Assembly (NCBI GenBank): GCA_021784835.1
Contig: JAJYHI010000155.1
Coordinates: 1 to 64,000, forward strand
Direction: 5' to 3'
Length of the DNA: 64,000 nt
DNA from: a bacterium
GTDB taxonomy: Bacteria > SZUA-79 > Acidulodesulfobacterales > Acidulodesulfobacteraceae
The first letter of the stretch is position 1; every line of letters begins with the position of its first letter. Shown here one piece after another: positions 33,687-43,733 of this stretch. Below the pieces are notes generated by a model that saw only the letters and a program-made list of their open reading frames with translations, made no database searches and was not told the origin of the DNA. Made by a program: the position numbers and the translations under genes.

Positions 33687-34211
33687 TTATTTTTTAATTA
33701 TTTTTTCTACGAACTTTTCTTTGTTCAAAACATCTACGCGTATTATTTCCTTTTTGCCCGTTTTTATTTTTTTACCTGTAAAATCAGGGCAAATCGGCAA
33801 TTCTCTTCCGCCTTTATCGATAAAAACGGCAAGCTTTATTTTACCGGGTCTTCCAAAATCAAAAATCTGGTCTATGGATGCCCTTACTGTTCTGCCGCTG
33901 CTTATAACGTCGTCGACGAGTATAATTTCTTTATTATTTATATCGAAAGGCAATTCCGTAGCATTAGAAGATTTTTTGACGGCAAAAGGGTCGTCCCTGT
34001 AAAGCGTCATATCAACATACCCTATTTCGCATTCTATCTTAAGATTTTCGGAAACAGCCTTTTTTATTAATCCGGCCAAAGGAACGCCCCCGTTCTTTAT
34101 TCCTATTATAGCCGTATTGCGGAAATTAATCTTCGACGTTAAAATATCGTTTATAAAGCCGTTCAGGACAAAAGAGGTTTCTTTATCGTTTAATATTATT
34201 TCGGAATTCAA
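33687..34211 (-). CDS. pyrR: PyrR pyrimidine operon regulator / uracil phosphoribosyltransferase
   Basis: A 174-residue PyrR. The PRPP-binding motif IILVDDVISSGRTVRA is complete, with the conserved GIKNGGVPLA and YVDMTLYRDD segments. In its family it binds UMP and pyr mRNA to cause attenuation and has weak uracil phosphoribosyltransferase activity. It starts with TTG at 34211 with an AGGGTGA site upstream; no ATG fits the family's N-terminus. It heads the pyr genes, just downstream of lepB (9 bp gap). I did not find a clear PyrR-type anti-antiterminator before it, so its RNA target may be elsewhere. Confidence 0.92.
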   Translation of the reverse strand: MNSEIILNDKETSFVLNGFINDILTSKINFRNTAIIGIKNGGVPLAGLIKKAVSENLKIECEIGYVDMTLYRDDPFAVKKSSNATELPFDINNKEIILVDDVISSGRTVRASIDQIFDFGRPGKIKLAVFIDKGGRELPICPDFTGKKIKTGKKEIIRVDVLNKEKFVEKIIKK

Positions 34212-34220
34212 TATTACAAA

Positions 34221-34874
34221 TCACCCTACCTCATTTTTAAAACGGCAAGAACGAATCTTTTTAAAAAAACGCCTGAAATAAATATCGAAATGGTTTGCCG
34301 GATTCCACGAAAAATAAATCATAAACGCGCGTCCCACGACGTCTTTATAAGGCACAAAGCCCCAGTATCTCGAATCGAAACTGTTATCCCTGTTGTCTCC
34401 CATGACAAAAAGTTTATTTTTGGGAACGGTAACGGGGCCATAGTTATCTCTGGGAGAATCGTATGCCGGCAAAATTTTTTTTGATTTCCATACCGCATAT
34501 TTGCATTTATATACGCGGTTGTTTATATAAACCACGTTATCGACTATTTGAATCTTATCGCCCGGAATTCCGACCACTCTTTTGATAAAATCCATTCCCC
34601 TGTGCAGATTATATTTACTTGCATAAGGAAATTTAAATACTATAACCTGTCCGGTTTTTGGACGGGATACGGGAATATAGTAATTTATAAAAGGGAAGCG
34701 GATACCGTACGTAAATTTATTGACTAATATATGGTCGCCGGGTATCAGGGCCGGTTCCATAGAGCCGGAAGGTATCTTAAACGCCTCGACCACAAACGTT
34801 CTGAAAATTAAGGCAATAATTATAGCTATAATTATTGCCTTAAAATAATCCCATAAAGAAGTATGCTTTTCCAT
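34221..34874 (-). CDS. lepB: signal peptidase I
   Basis: A 217-residue type I signal peptidase that removes signal peptides at the outer face of the inner membrane. It has one N-terminal membrane segment (AIIIAIIIALIFRTFVV), nucleophile Ser38 in PSGSMEPAL, general-base Lys98 in FIKRVVGIPGD, and the GDNRDNSFDSRYWGFV box. Single-membrane-segment form. It lies between lepA and pyrR on the same strand, an arrangement (lepA-lepB) common in proteobacteria. Confidence 0.95.
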   Translation of the reverse strand: MEKHTSLWDYFKAIIIAIIIALIFRTFVVEAFKIPSGSMEPALIPGDHILVNKFTYGIRFPFINYYIPVSRPKTGQVIVFKFPYASKYNLHRGMDFIKRVVGIPGDKIQIVDNVVYINNRVYKCKYAVWKSKKILPAYDSPRDNYGPVTVPKNKLFVMGDNRDNSFDSRYWGFVPYKDVVGRAFMIYFSWNPANHFDIYFRRFFKKIRSCRFKNEVG

Positions 34875-34973
34875 ATTATAAATTTTAGCGGCCGGTTTGT
34901 TTTAAACTTTATAATTATATCAATTTTTCTTTTTTAAGTCTAATAAATAAACTTTTATATATGGGTCGCGGCG

Positions 34974-36779
34974 TCAGACTTTTAATATCGAAAGAAAAGC
35001 TTCCTGGGGGATTTCGACGGAACCGATATTTTTCATCTTTTTCTTTCCTTCTTTCTGCTTTTCCAAAAGCTTCCTTTTTCTCGTTATGTCTCCGCCGTAA
35101 CATTTGGCAAGGACGTTTTTCCTTAAAGCCTTTATTTCCTCTCTTGCGATAATCTTAGACCCTATCTGCGCCTGAAGAACGACTTCGAACATCTGCCTCG
35201 GTATCAGCGTCCTCAATTTTTCCACGATATTTCTTCCGCGGTTGTATGCTTTATCCCTGTGGACGATTACGGACAAGGCATCGACGGGCTCTTTATTTAC
35301 TAAAATTTCAAGCTTTATCATATCGGCAGGCCTGTATCCGCTGAATTCATAGTCAAAGGAGGCATAACCCTTGGATAAAGATTTGAGCTGGTCGTAAAAA
35401 TCCAGGACTATTTCAGATAAAGGCAATTCATAAACGAGCTGCACCCTGTTTTTGGTTATATATTTAAGTTCGACCTGCTGTCCCCTTTTCTCCACGCACA
35501 GATTAATTATTTTCCCAAGAAATTCCGAAGGAACGTATATGTTTGCCCTGATAAAAGGCTCTTCTATGCGGTCAACTTCCTGCATGGGTATTTCTTTTGA
35601 AGGAGGAAATTTCATAGGATTTAGGGCGGGCTTTATCTGTCCGGTTCCGGTAATTATATTATAAAGAACGGTAGGAGACGTAGATATAAGGCTTAATCCG
35701 TATTCCCTTTCTAATCTTTCGACTATTATTTCCATATGCAGAAGCCCTAAAAAACCGCATCTAAAACCAAATCCCAGCGCAAGGGAGTTTTCGGGCTCGT
35801 AAGAAAACGAAGGGTCGTTCAGTTTAAGTTTTTCTATTGAGTCTTTAAGTTCGGGATAATCGTCGGAATCTATGGGATAAATGCCTGCGAATACCATAGG
35901 CTTAGGTTCTTTAAAATCCGGCAGGGGTTCTTTTGCTGGATTAGCCTTTAAAGTAATCGTATCTCCTATTTTAAAACTGCCGGAATCTTTTATGTTGGCA
36001 ATGATAAACCCGACCTCTCCGGCGCTGAGGACGTCCAACTCCTTCATATAGGGATTATAAACGCCGACTTTCTGGACTTCGTAGGAAACTTTTGAATTCA
36101 TTAACAGTATAATATCGCCCGGGGCTACTTTGCCGTCAAAGAGCCTTATTAGCGCTACGACCCCTTGGTATGAATCGAACCATGAATCGAAAATCAAGGC
36201 TTTTAAGGGGAAAGACGCATCGCCGTTGGGCGGAGGGATTTTATCTATAACCGCCTCCAGTATTTCTTTTATTCCGATGCCTTCTTTTGCGCTTGCCAAA
36301 ATGGCGCTTTCTGCTTCTATGCCGACGACTTCCTCGATTTCTTTTTTAGTCTTTTCCGGGTCCGCGCTCGGCAGGTCTATTTTATTTATAACCGGAACGA
36401 CTGTTAAATTCATATCGGAAGCGATATAAACATTGGCAAGGGTCTGGGCTTCTACGCCCTGCGTGGCATCGACCACGAGAAGCGCGCCTTCGCATGCGGC
36501 CAAGGATTTGGAAACCTCGTAGGAAAAATCCACATGTCCCGGAGTATCGATAAGATTGAGGGTGTAAAGCGCGCCGTTATAATTATAATTTAATCTTACG
36601 GTTTGAGCTTTTATGGTGATTCCTCTTTCGCGCTCGAGGTCCATATTGTCTAAAAATTGGGAAACCTTTTCCCTCTCGGTGATTGCCCCGGTAAAATCCA
36701 GAAACCTGTCCGCAAGCGTAGATTTCCCATGGTCTATATGGGCTATAATAGAAAAGTTTCTGATGTTTTTTATTTCCAT
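34974..36779 (-). CDS. lepA: elongation factor 4 (LepA) GTPase
   Basis: A 601-residue LepA, a ribosome-associated GTPase that assists translation or ribosome biogenesis. The G1 motif [14 protein letters not shown]3 DTPGHVDF and G4 NKIDLP are present, as are the EF-G-like domains and the LepA-specific C-terminal domain (ending with the lysine-rich [26 protein letters not shown]). Length is typical. It begins 18 bp after the end of rnpB, so it could be read from the rnpB promoter. Confidence 0.97.
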   Translation of the reverse strand: MEIKNIRNFSIIAHIDHGKSTLADRFLDFTGAITEREKVSQFLDNMDLERERGITIKAQTVRLNYNYNGALYTLNLIDTPGHVDFSYEVSKSLAACEGALLVVDATQGVEAQTLANVYIASDMNLTVVPVINKIDLPSADPEKTKKEIEEVVGIEAESAILASAKEGIGIKEILEAVIDKIPPPNGDASFPLKALIFDSWFDSYQGVVALIRLFDGKVAPGDIILLMNSKVSYEVQKVGVYNPYMKELDVLSAGEVGFIIANIKDSGSFKIGDTITLKANPAKEPLPDFKEPKPMVFAGIYPIDSDDYPELKDSIEKLKLNDPSFSYEPENSLALGFGFRCGFLGLLHMEIIVERLEREYGLSLISTSPTVLYNIITGTGQIKPALNPMKFPPSKEIPMQEVDRIEEPFIRANIYVPSEFLGKIINLCVEKRGQQVELKYITKNRVQLVYELPLSEIVLDFYDQLKSLSKGYASFDYEFSGYRPADMIKLEILVNKEPVDALSVIVHRDKAYNRGRNIVEKLRTLIPRQMFEVVLQAQIGSKIIAREEIKALRKNVLAKCYGGDITRKRKLLEKQKEGKKKMKNIGSVEIPQEAFLSILKV

Positions 36780-36797
36780 TGGGATTTATAATAATTG

Positions 36798-37144
36798 GTA
36801 GCCGCAAGCAAAATCATAAGCCGGGTTCTGTCGTAGGACGGTCATTTCTCTTAGCAAACAACCCGAAGGCATTAAAAGACGAGCAGCCTTAAGCCTTCCT
36901 ATTTGTTCTTGCTCCTAACGGGGCTTGCCATAAACATTATTTGCATAATGTCCAAGTGAGCTCTTACCTCGCTATTTCACCCTTACCGCATTAAATGTTA
37001 ATTTTACGCGGCGGTATATTTTCTGTTGCGCTTTCCTTAAAGTCGCCTTCACCGGTATAAAACGGCGTTATGCTCTGCGGAGCCCGGACTTTCCTCGAAA
37101 GGCGCTTAAGCCTTTCGCGACCGACTGCTTTTGCTTGAGGCTAC
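36798..37144 (-). ncRNA. rnpB: RNase P RNA, bacterial type A
   Basis: A 347-nt catalytic RNA that matures tRNA 5' ends. The conserved core is unmistakable: GAGGAAAGTCCGGGCTCC (P4/J3-4 region) near the 5' part, the ACAGAACCCGGCTTA end and the complement of CTCTTACCTCGCTATTTCACCC. Its ends are set by the closing helix, where GTAGCC..AAGCAAAA pairs with TTTTGCTT..GGCTAC. A consensus promoter ends seven bases before the 5' G. Confidence 0.95.
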
Positions 37145-37150
37145 AAAGAC

Positions 37151-37179
37151 ATTTTAACAGCTTCCTATCTTTTCGTCAA
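37151..37179 (-). promoter_or_regulatory. sigma-70 promoter of rnpB
   Basis: On the minus strand TTGACG (37174-37179) is followed, after a 17-bp spacer, by TAAAAT (37151-37156). Transcription would begin about seven bases on, at the predicted 5' end of RNase P RNA (37144). The -35 box lies within the last codons of the RNase H-like gene. Confidence 0.75.
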
Positions 37180-37623
37180 TGTATTTGTGGAACTCCCGGG
37201 TATATCGGCATATCCGTCTATCGCCATATTTGCTAATTTATCGGCCTCTTTATTTAATTTTCTCGGAATATGTTCGAATTTTTTTAAGGCGGCTATATCT
37301 TTAAGAAGTTCTTTCGCTTTATTGTAAAGCGGAATTATATTCGGGCTTTTAACGGAATATTTTCCGTTCATCTGCAAGACGAGGAGTTGTGAATCCGATA
37401 AAAAAATTATTTCGTCGGGGGGGTTCTTATCAGCCCATATTTTAGGCAGATATTCGAGGGCGATAATCAGCGCCTTATACTCGGCCTCGTTATTTGTGCA
37501 GGTGCCTATGTATTCGTGCAAAGAAGCGACGGGGCGGTTATGTTCGTTAAAAATCAACACGCCTGCTCCCGACTTTCCGGGATTGCCCCTTGACGCTCCG
37601 TCCGTATAAACGGTTATAGTCAT
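37165..37623 (-). CDS. ribonuclease HI-family protein
   Basis: A 152-residue RNase H fold protein that would cleave RNA in RNA-DNA hybrids. The catalytic acids are in place: Asp in VYTDGASRGNPG, Glu in NNEAEYKALI, Asp in IIFLSDSQL and a C-terminal Asp in NKEADKLAN. It lacks the basic handle of E. coli RNase HI, as in the RnhC/YpdQ-like group. The ATG at 37623 overlaps the stop of the upstream zinc-ribbon gene (ATGA), a better start than the ATG three codons earlier. The rnpB promoter lies in its 3' end. Confidence 0.85.
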   Translation of the reverse strand: MTITVYTDGASRGNPGKSGAGVLIFNEHNRPVASLHEYIGTCTNNEAEYKALIIALEYLPKIWADKNPPDEIIFLSDSQLLVLQMNGKYSVKSPNIIPLYNKAKELLKDIAALKKFEHIPRKLNKEADKLANMAIDGYADIPGSSTNTLTKR

Positions 37624-38408
37624 TTTATGCACGATACGCGCGCCGCTTTTTTCTTATTATTTTTCTTGCCTTCGTCTGGGTCGGGCTCGACGCGCGCGGC
37701 GGCGGCGTCTATATAAAGTATTCTCGAGCATATGGGGCATTGCATAAATATATTTCCCGATATAAGTTCGTTAAACTGCTGCGGGGGAAGCATCCTGTAA
37801 CATCCGGTACAGGCTCCGGATTTCATTACCGGGGCTATCGCCGGAAATCCTTTGTTTCTTTTAAGCGTTTCGTATATGTCCAAATAATCCTTTTTAATCT
37901 TTTTTTTCGCATCTTCTCTTTTATTTATAAAATCTTTTTTAATTGCATCGAATTCCTGCTCGTTTTTTTTGTATTCGGAATTTTTATCGGATAAGCCGTT
38001 CTCGATTTCTTCTATATCTTTTTGAATGCGGGATATCTCGTCGTTTATGGATTCTTTTTTCTCCATATGGGATATCGTTTCGTCCTCCGACTTCTTTTTA
38101 AGCGCTTCGCTGTCTTTTATGGACTTTTGAACGGCGTTATATTCTTTGTTTGTTTTTATCAGTTTTTGCGCGTCTTTCATTTTAATTATTTTTTCTTCGA
38201 AGGATTTTGCGTCAAGCTCCGAGCCGCCAATTTTTTTATTTACCTCCAATAACTCTTCTTTCAACCTTTCAAGCTCGGCTTCTTTCGTTCTGAGGGCCAG
38301 TCCCGATTCCTCAATTTCTATTATTATTTTTTTAAGCAGTTCGTCTAATTTCGATAACTCCATATCGATATTTTGAATATCGATTATAAAAGAAATCTGC
38401 TCGTTCAA
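37620..38408 (-). CDS. coiled-coil protein with C4 zinc ribbon (CT398/DUF164-like)
   Basis: A 262-residue protein with a long antiparallel coiled coil (residues 5-185, rich in Lys/Glu heptads) and a C-terminal zinc ribbon, GACTGCYRMLPPQQ...MQCPICSRILY, with two CxxC pairs. This is the architecture of the Chlamydia CT398 / COG1579 family, which has been linked to sigma-54 and secretion components in some species but has no settled role. It overlaps nif3 upstream and the RNase H gene downstream by 4 bp each, a translationally coupled trio often conserved in bacteria. Confidence 0.88.
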   Translation of the reverse strand: MNEQISFIIDIQNIDMELSKLDELLKKIIIEIEESGLALRTKEAELERLKEELLEVNKKIGGSELDAKSFEEKIIKMKDAQKLIKTNKEYNAVQKSIKDSEALKKKSEDETISHMEKKESINDEISRIQKDIEEIENGLSDKNSEYKKNEQEFDAIKKDFINKREDAKKKIKKDYLDIYETLKRNKGFPAIAPVMKSGACTGCYRMLPPQQFNELISGNIFMQCPICSRILYIDAAAARVEPDPDEGKKNNKKKAARVSCIK

Positions 38409-39526
38409 AGTTCTCCTCCTTTATATTTAAAAAACGGGTTAAATTCAAAATTATTTTTAATAGCGGGTATATCGAATTCTTTGGATAACAATTCATTGAC
38501 TATGCCGGTAAAATGCTTTTCTGTGTCGAAATGCGAAAGCTCTATAAGGCATATGCCTTTTTTGCCTGCTTCTATCGCCCTGCTATGCGTAAGTTCCGAA
38601 GATATTAAAACATCGCATCGGGATTTTACGGCGCTGTCTAAAAAAGAAAATCCGCTTCCCGAAACAACGGCGATTTTTTTTATTTTTTTATTTAAATTAC
38701 CGCAATAATTTATAAATACCGGAGAGAATAATGCCTGTATTTTATCCGATAATTGAGCTAAAGTAACGCCGGTTTCAAAGTTTCCGACTGCCCCCATGCC
38801 TTCTAAGGCGCTTCCGCCAAAATCGCGCAACGGATATAAATCGTATGCCGCTTCTTCGTAGGGATGGACTTTTTTCATTTCGGCGACCGCTTTTTTTATA
38901 TTTCTTTCTTCTATTAAAAGTTCCAGTTTAGATTCGTCGGTAAAAGTCGTTCCTGAAAAGCCGCCTATAAATGGTTCTGAGCCTTCTAGCGCCTTAAACG
39001 AGCCTTTTCCTTTAGTTTCAAAAGAACAATTTTCGTAATTTCCTATTTTGGGATTGCCGTAAGCAAAAAGAGCGTCTCTCACGGTTTTAACGTAGCCTTT
39101 GGGAATAAAAACCGACAGCTTATAAAGTTTTCTTTTATGCGGAACGAGAGGGAAAATTTCTTTTGCGTCCAGCTTGCCGGCCATGAACCTGCTCATCGAA
39201 TATGCCGAAGAATCGAAATTAGTATGCATGGAGTAAACGCAGATGCGGTTTTTTACCAACAGATTGAAAATTTCTCCGTCTTTGGAATCTAAATCTATCG
39301 AACGGCGGGGATGGAAAAAAAACGGATGATGCAATAAAATAAGATTAAAACCCTTGTTTGCCGCTAAACCGGCGCATTCTTCGGAAATATCCAGCGATGT
39401 TACGATACCGGTTAAAGGAGCGCCTGCAAGTTTTATTTGATAGCCCGAATTGTCCCAGTCTTCTTGAAGCTCAAGCGGAACCAGATTCTCCAATTTATCT
39501 ACGGCATCTTTTATTAATAATGGCAT
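38405..39526 (-). CDS. Nif3-like dinuclear metal-centre protein
   Basis: A 373-residue protein of the NIF3/YbgI/YqfO family. The metal-binding pieces are EDWDNSGYQI, LLHHPFFFHP and SSELTHSRAIEAG near the C-terminus with H..E. An inserted PII/CutA-like domain (about 135-230, LSVFIPKGYVKTVRDAL) marks the long form. The biochemical role is unsettled (annotated in places as GTP cyclohydrolase 1 type 2). The ATG at 39526 lies only 8 bases past the tRNA's CCA end and has no Shine-Dalgarno of its own. The frame continues upstream through the tRNA, but that part is a translated tRNA, not protein. Confidence 0.88.
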   Translation of the reverse strand: MPLLIKDAVDKLENLVPLELQEDWDNSGYQIKLAGAPLTGIVTSLDISEECAGLAANKGFNLILLHHPFFFHPRRSIDLDSKDGEIFNLLVKNRICVYSMHTNFDSSAYSMSRFMAGKLDAKEIFPLVPHKRKLYKLSVFIPKGYVKTVRDALFAYGNPKIGNYENCSFETKGKGSFKALEGSEPFIGGFSGTTFTDESKLELLIEERNIKKAVAEMKKVHPYEEAAYDLYPLRDFGGSALEGMGAVGNFETGVTLAQLSDKIQALFSPVFINYCGNLNKKIKKIAVVSGSGFSFLDSAVKSRCDVLISSELTHSRAIEAGKKGICLIELSHFDTEKHFTGIVNELLSKEFDIPAIKNNFEFNPFFKYKGGEL

Positions 39527-39534
39527 TTTTAAAA

Positions 39535-39610
39535 TGGTGGGCCCACCCGGGTTCGAACCAGGGACCAACCGGTTATGAGCCGGCCGCTCTACCAGCTGAG
39601 CTATAGGCCC
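39535..39610 (-). tRNA. tRNA with CAT anticodon (probably tRNA-Ile2)
   Basis: A 76-nt cloverleaf on the minus strand with encoded CCA. The acceptor GGGCCTA pairs with TGGGCCC; the anticodon arm GCCGG-CTCATAA-CCGGT gives CAT. The GGGCCTATAGCTCAG 5' half is that of isoleucine tRNAs, so it is more likely the lysidine-modified tRNA-Ile2 than elongator tRNA-Met, but the sequence alone does not settle it. It fills the gap between rpoD (8 bp) and nif3 (8 bp) and is probably cut out of their common transcript. Confidence 0.93.
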
Positions 39611-39618
39611 TAAATCCA

Positions 39619-41583
39619 CTACTTTACAAATGTTTTAAGCCTTTTGGAACGGCTTGGATGTCTAAGCTTCCTAAGGGCTTTGGCCTCTATCTGCCTTATC
39701 CTTTCCCTTGTAACTCCAAACTCCTGACCGACTTCTTCCAGCGTATGGTCCGATTTTATTCCTATTCCGAACCTCATCCTAAGAACCTTCTCTTCTCTTT
39801 CCGTAAGAGTAGAAAGAACTCTTCCGGTCTGCTCTTCGAGGTCGGAATTTATCGCCGCTTCTAAAGGAAGAACCGTCGCTTTGTCTTCTATGAAATCTCC
39901 AAGATGGGTGTCTTCTTCTTCACCTATGGGGGTTTCTAAAGAGATAGGCTCTTTTGCTATTTTTAAAACCTTTCTGACTTTGTCGATAGGAAGGTCCATT
40001 CTTTCCGCTATTTCTTCGGGAACGGGCTCTCTTCCTATTTCCTGAACCAACGCCCTTGAAGTCCTTATTAATTTATTTATCGTTTCTATCATATGAACGG
40101 GGATTCTTATCGTCCTTGCCTGGTCGGCAATCGCCCTTGTAATAGCCTGCCTTATCCACCACGTCGCATATGTAGAAAATTTATATCCTCTTTGATACTG
40201 AAATTTTTCGACCGCTTTCATAAGTCCGATATTGCCTTCCTGAATGAGGTCCAAAAACTGGAGTCCCCTATTGGAATATTTTTTGGCGATAGATACGACA
40301 AGCCTTAAATTTGCCTCTACGAGTTCTGTTTTTGCGGCTTTAGACTTTTCTTCGCCGATTTTTATCGACTCGACTATTTTTTTAAGTTCATGCTTGGAAA
40401 CGCCCACTTCTTCTTCGGACGCCGATATTTTGGACCTATATTCATTGATAATTTTATTAATGCTCTCTAAACGCTTATGCTCCTGCGATTTAGACTGCTG
40501 GCTTCTTTCATTTTTCTTTTTATAAGTAGATTCAAGCTCTTTTATGCTTTCTTCATATTCCAATATTTTTATATTCTGATTTTTAAGCCTCATTATTACT
40601 TTATCGGATATTTTCTTTTTAAGCCTTAATTCCTTAATATGGCCCAATATCTTTTTTTTAATATCGGAGGATAAATTTTTCGGGCTTGTCCACGAAATAT
40701 CCCTGATGATATCCTCGTGGTCAATATCCTGCGCGTTTGATTCGCCGGAGTTACGATAATTTTCGGCGCTAACGGTTAAACCGTTTTTGACGGCCGGTTC
40801 GTCCGTCTTTTTATCCTTTTTGCGTTTTTTATTCGCATTATCGTTTTTTGTATTATTATTGACGTAGCCGACTTCTTTCTTAATTTTTTCTATAACGGAC
40901 AGAACCCTGCCCGTAGATTTTTCTATATCCTTATCGCTTGGAAAATCGACGTCGTCAAAATCTGATATTATGTTGGTAATATTAAGCTCCTGGCTCCTAA
41001 GCCTGTCGCCTATGGATATAACCCATTTGATTAAAATATCGGAATTAAGGACGGACGAAAAAATCTCTTCCTCGCCTTCTTCGATGCTTTTCGCGATTTC
41101 GATTTCTCTTTCGCGCGTCAGTAAAGATACGGAACCCATTTCTTTCAAATACATTCTTACGGGGTCGTTCGTTTTAAGTGATAAATCCTCCTCTCCTTCC
41201 GTTTCCTCGCCGAATGCTTCTTCGCCTATAAACTTTGCATGATGCCCCGCTTTGGTAAAAATAGAGGAAGCGTCTCTGCCTAGGTCTATATCTTTTTCTC
41301 CGAGCATGCTTATCAGGTCGTCTATCTGGTCGGGAGATACGATATCCTGCGGCAGTATATCGTTGAAATCGTCGTAGCTTAGCCTGCCGACCCGCTCTTT
41401 AGCTTTTTCAATGCTTTTGCCAATTATCTGATTTTCTAAAGATTTGCGCACCGTATCCGCCGCGGCGCCGGATACGCTTTCTTTGTTTTTTAACGTTTCG
41501 GAAACCGTCTTGGAAACCGGTTTTTTGTCGTCTTTATTTTTGCCGGTATTTATATTGCCGGTATTTATATTTTTTTTATTCAT
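39619..41583 (-). CDS. rpoD: RNA polymerase primary sigma factor RpoD
   Basis: A 654-residue housekeeping sigma factor. Region 1.1 ([24 protein letters not shown]) is followed by region 1.2 ([26 protein letters not shown]), a long lysine-rich non-conserved region, then region 2 ([51 protein letters not shown]), region 3 and region 4 ([29 protein letters not shown]) complete to the C-terminus. It follows dnaG by 24 bp in the classic rpsU-dnaG-rpoD macromolecular synthesis arrangement, here with cvpA between rpsU and dnaG. Confidence 0.97.
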   Translation of the reverse strand: MNKKNINTGNINTGKNKDDKKPVSKTVSETLKNKESVSGAAADTVRKSLENQIIGKSIEKAKERVGRLSYDDFNDILPQDIVSPDQIDDLISMLGEKDIDLGRDASSIFTKAGHHAKFIGEEAFGEETEGEEDLSLKTNDPVRMYLKEMGSVSLLTREREIEIAKSIEEGEEEIFSSVLNSDILIKWVISIGDRLRSQELNITNIISDFDDVDFPSDKDIEKSTGRVLSVIEKIKKEVGYVNNNTKNDNANKKRKKDKKTDEPAVKNGLTVSAENYRNSGESNAQDIDHEDIIRDISWTSPKNLSSDIKKKILGHIKELRLKKKISDKVIMRLKNQNIKILEYEESIKELESTYKKKNERSQQSKSQEHKRLESINKIINEYRSKISASEEEVGVSKHELKKIVESIKIGEEKSKAAKTELVEANLRLVVSIAKKYSNRGLQFLDLIQEGNIGLMKAVEKFQYQRGYKFSTYATWWIRQAITRAIADQARTIRIPVHMIETINKLIRTSRALVQEIGREPVPEEIAERMDLPIDKVRKVLKIAKEPISLETPIGEEEDTHLGDFIEDKATVLPLEAAINSDLEEQTGRVLSTLTEREEKVLRMRFGIGIKSDHTLEEVGQEFGVTRERIRQIEAKALRKLRHPSRSKRLKTFVK

Positions 41584-41607
41584 ATATTTTAAATTTTCCC
41601 GGCTTTT

Positions 41608-43503
41608 TTAAAAACCGCAAATTTTTCTTTGGAATTCGCCGGAAATATATTTCAGCCTGTTAAGCTCTTTAAGCTTTAAAAGCCTTCCTCTATCGTCCAA
41701 TAAGCCGCTTTTAATTTCGCTTAAAAGCCCTCCGCACGCTTTATTTATATTATTTACTTTTAGCTTGATAAGAAGCTTCTTAAAATCTTCTCTGCCGGTT
41801 TTGTTTTCGGGCGACAGCATGCCCGAATAAAATATCCTGCTCCATTTCAAATTATTTTCGGTTTTAGAAATTATTTCTTCTATTATTCCGTTAACGTTTT
41901 CATTTTTTATGCCGTTTTTTAACATATTTTTTATTTCTCTAATTATTAAAACGGCGTCTTTATCGGAAAATTCGTTAATTATATCATCGTTAATATATTC
42001 TGTCAATAGCAAATCGCAAAAAATTTTGCCTACTGTTAATTCTTCTATATTTAAATCTTCCTTCAGAATGGAAACTTGGACGTCTTCTTCGGCGCCGCCG
42101 CCGTTAGAATAAATACCCGGACCGGAAAACTCTTTCGCATAAATATATTCCCTTATGGTATTTTCTTTTAATCCCAATCTGTTAGCCAATAAATTCACGT
42201 AATGCGAAAGTATAATGCTGTTGTCTATTTTCTTTAAAAAGGGAACTACCTCCCTAACGGCCGATATTTTCTTTTTAAGCGCGGATACTTCATTCATATT
42301 ATTTATTATACCTCCGTTTTCCGTTATTTCAACAGGATTTCCCGAAAGTTTATTGAGATAATAATCAAATGCGAAATCCACCGGCGTTTTTTTATTTTTC
42401 GATATCAGTTCCATAAGGCTGTCCGCCCCGTATTTTCTTACGAAGCTGTCGGGGTCGCTGCCGTCGTTAAGGCAAACGGCATAGATATTTTTATCGGGAC
42501 TGTCCATAAAGCCCGCAAATAATTCCATTCCTCTGTTGATTGCATTTATGCCGGCTTTATCGCCGTCGTAGAGCAAAATAATTTCATCGCACAACCGCGA
42601 CAAATTTATTATGTGGTTTTTGGAAAGGGCCGTTCCCATGGTGGCCGCTACGTTTTTAACGCCCTTGGAATAAAGCGTTATCATGTCGAAATAGCCTTCT
42701 ACGACAAACGCCGCATTTTCTTTTTTAATAAAAGGCAGGGATTTGTCTAAACCGTACAGGGTGTTATTTTTTATAAAAACTTCGGAATTATTGGTATTGA
42801 CGTATTTAGGAGCGTTAAAAGAAGACGCCTCGCTTCCGTAGGGCATAAGGCGGGAAGCAAATGCGACGGGCTCCCCGTTTCTGTCCATTATGGGAATAAT
42901 AAGCTTATTTACGAATCTGTCTGAATATCTGCCGTTGCCGTCCTGTTTTTTAATTAACAATCCTATGCTTGCGGCAATATCGAGGTCGGTTTTGTTGTTT
43001 AACAATAGCGCGGTTAATCCGTTTCCGAATCCGGCATACCCAAGTTTAAAGTCCTTGGCGGTATTTTCGCCTATCCCCCTTTCGTTAAGATATTTAATTA
43101 TATGGCGGCTGCCCGATATATAAACGAAAAGATTTTCATAATAAAAATTTAAGGCGAGATTTAGAATTTTTTTGACGGGAGCTTCGTTCTCCGCATTTTT
43201 ATTAAATTTATAAAATTTTGAGTCTTCGAGCGGAATGTTATATTTTTTCTTAAGGTAATTTATTATTTCGCTGAACGGCTCGCCTTTTATGTCTTTTAAG
43301 AATCCGATAACGTTTCCGCCTTTTCCGCATCCGAAACAATAATATAGGCCTTTTGCTTCGTTAACGTGAAAAGACGGGGTCTTTTCGGAATGAAAAGGGC
43401 ACAATCCGGAATAATTCCGGCCGGCTTTTTTAAGTTTTACAAAACCCGATATTTCATCGACTATGTTTACGTATGATAAAACTGTTTCTATATTTCTGTC
43501 CAT
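41608..43503 (-). CDS. dnaG: DNA primase
   Basis: A 631-residue DnaG that lays down RNA primers at replication forks. The N-terminal zinc site is CPFHSEKTPSFHV...YYCFGCGKGGNVIGF (C35, H38, C56, C59), then the Toprim domain with FVVEGYFDMITLYSKG and ILLYDGDKAGINAINRG, and a helicase-binding C-terminal domain. It starts MDRNIETVLSYVNIVD, a little shorter at the N-terminus than most. It belongs to the rpsU-(cvpA)-dnaG-rpoD group. Confidence 0.96.
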   Translation of the reverse strand: MDRNIETVLSYVNIVDEISGFVKLKKAGRNYSGLCPFHSEKTPSFHVNEAKGLYYCFGCGKGGNVIGFLKDIKGEPFSEIINYLKKKYNIPLEDSKFYKFNKNAENEAPVKKILNLALNFYYENLFVYISGSRHIIKYLNERGIGENTAKDFKLGYAGFGNGLTALLLNNKTDLDIAASIGLLIKKQDGNGRYSDRFVNKLIIPIMDRNGEPVAFASRLMPYGSEASSFNAPKYVNTNNSEVFIKNNTLYGLDKSLPFIKKENAAFVVEGYFDMITLYSKGVKNVAATMGTALSKNHIINLSRLCDEIILLYDGDKAGINAINRGMELFAGFMDSPDKNIYAVCLNDGSDPDSFVRKYGADSLMELISKNKKTPVDFAFDYYLNKLSGNPVEITENGGIINNMNEVSALKKKISAVREVVPFLKKIDNSIILSHYVNLLANRLGLKENTIREYIYAKEFSGPGIYSNGGGAEEDVQVSILKEDLNIEELTVGKIFCDLLLTEYINDDIINEFSDKDAVLIIREIKNMLKNGIKNENVNGIIEEIISKTENNLKWSRIFYSGMLSPENKTGREDFKKLLIKLKVNNINKACGGLLSEIKSGLLDDRGRLLKLKELNRLKYISGEFQRKICGF

Positions 43504-43694
43504 AAATTATAACGCCCGATGTTCCCGCGGTTCAATATCTACAAACTTCAATAGTATTATTATGCGAAAGATTTAAGTTCGCCGGCTGCGGCGGCTTGCA
43601 TTCCGGCGGCATGAAAACCGCAGCTTTCCTTTAACCGCCGCAAAGCAAAGTCATCTCTCAATAGCGGATGAAGCAAATGGCGCGGTTGCGGACG

Positions 43695-43720
43695 CGCGGT
43701 TATTAAACGCGGTTATTAAA
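43695..43720. repeat. two tandem 13-bp repeats
   Basis: CGCGGTTATTAAA occurs twice in direct succession (43695-43707 and 43708-43720), 13 bp before the end of the cvpA frame. The rest of the 230-bp gap between dnaG and cvpA is relatively GC-rich, with several CCGCCG/CGGCGG half-sites but no ORF. The role is unknown. Confidence 0.45.
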
Positions 43721-43733
43721 GGAGCTAAATCTT

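Noticed and set aside
33636..34070. 144-residue plus-strand frame opposite pyrR
   Set aside because: Shadow of pyrR with Phe/Tyr-rich biased composition and no ribosome-binding site.
39527..39619. N-terminal extension of the nif3 frame through the tRNA
   Set aside because: The 31 extra residues (LVERPAHNRLVPGSNPGG and so on) are the familiar translation of a tRNA; the tRNA itself is clear on the same strand.
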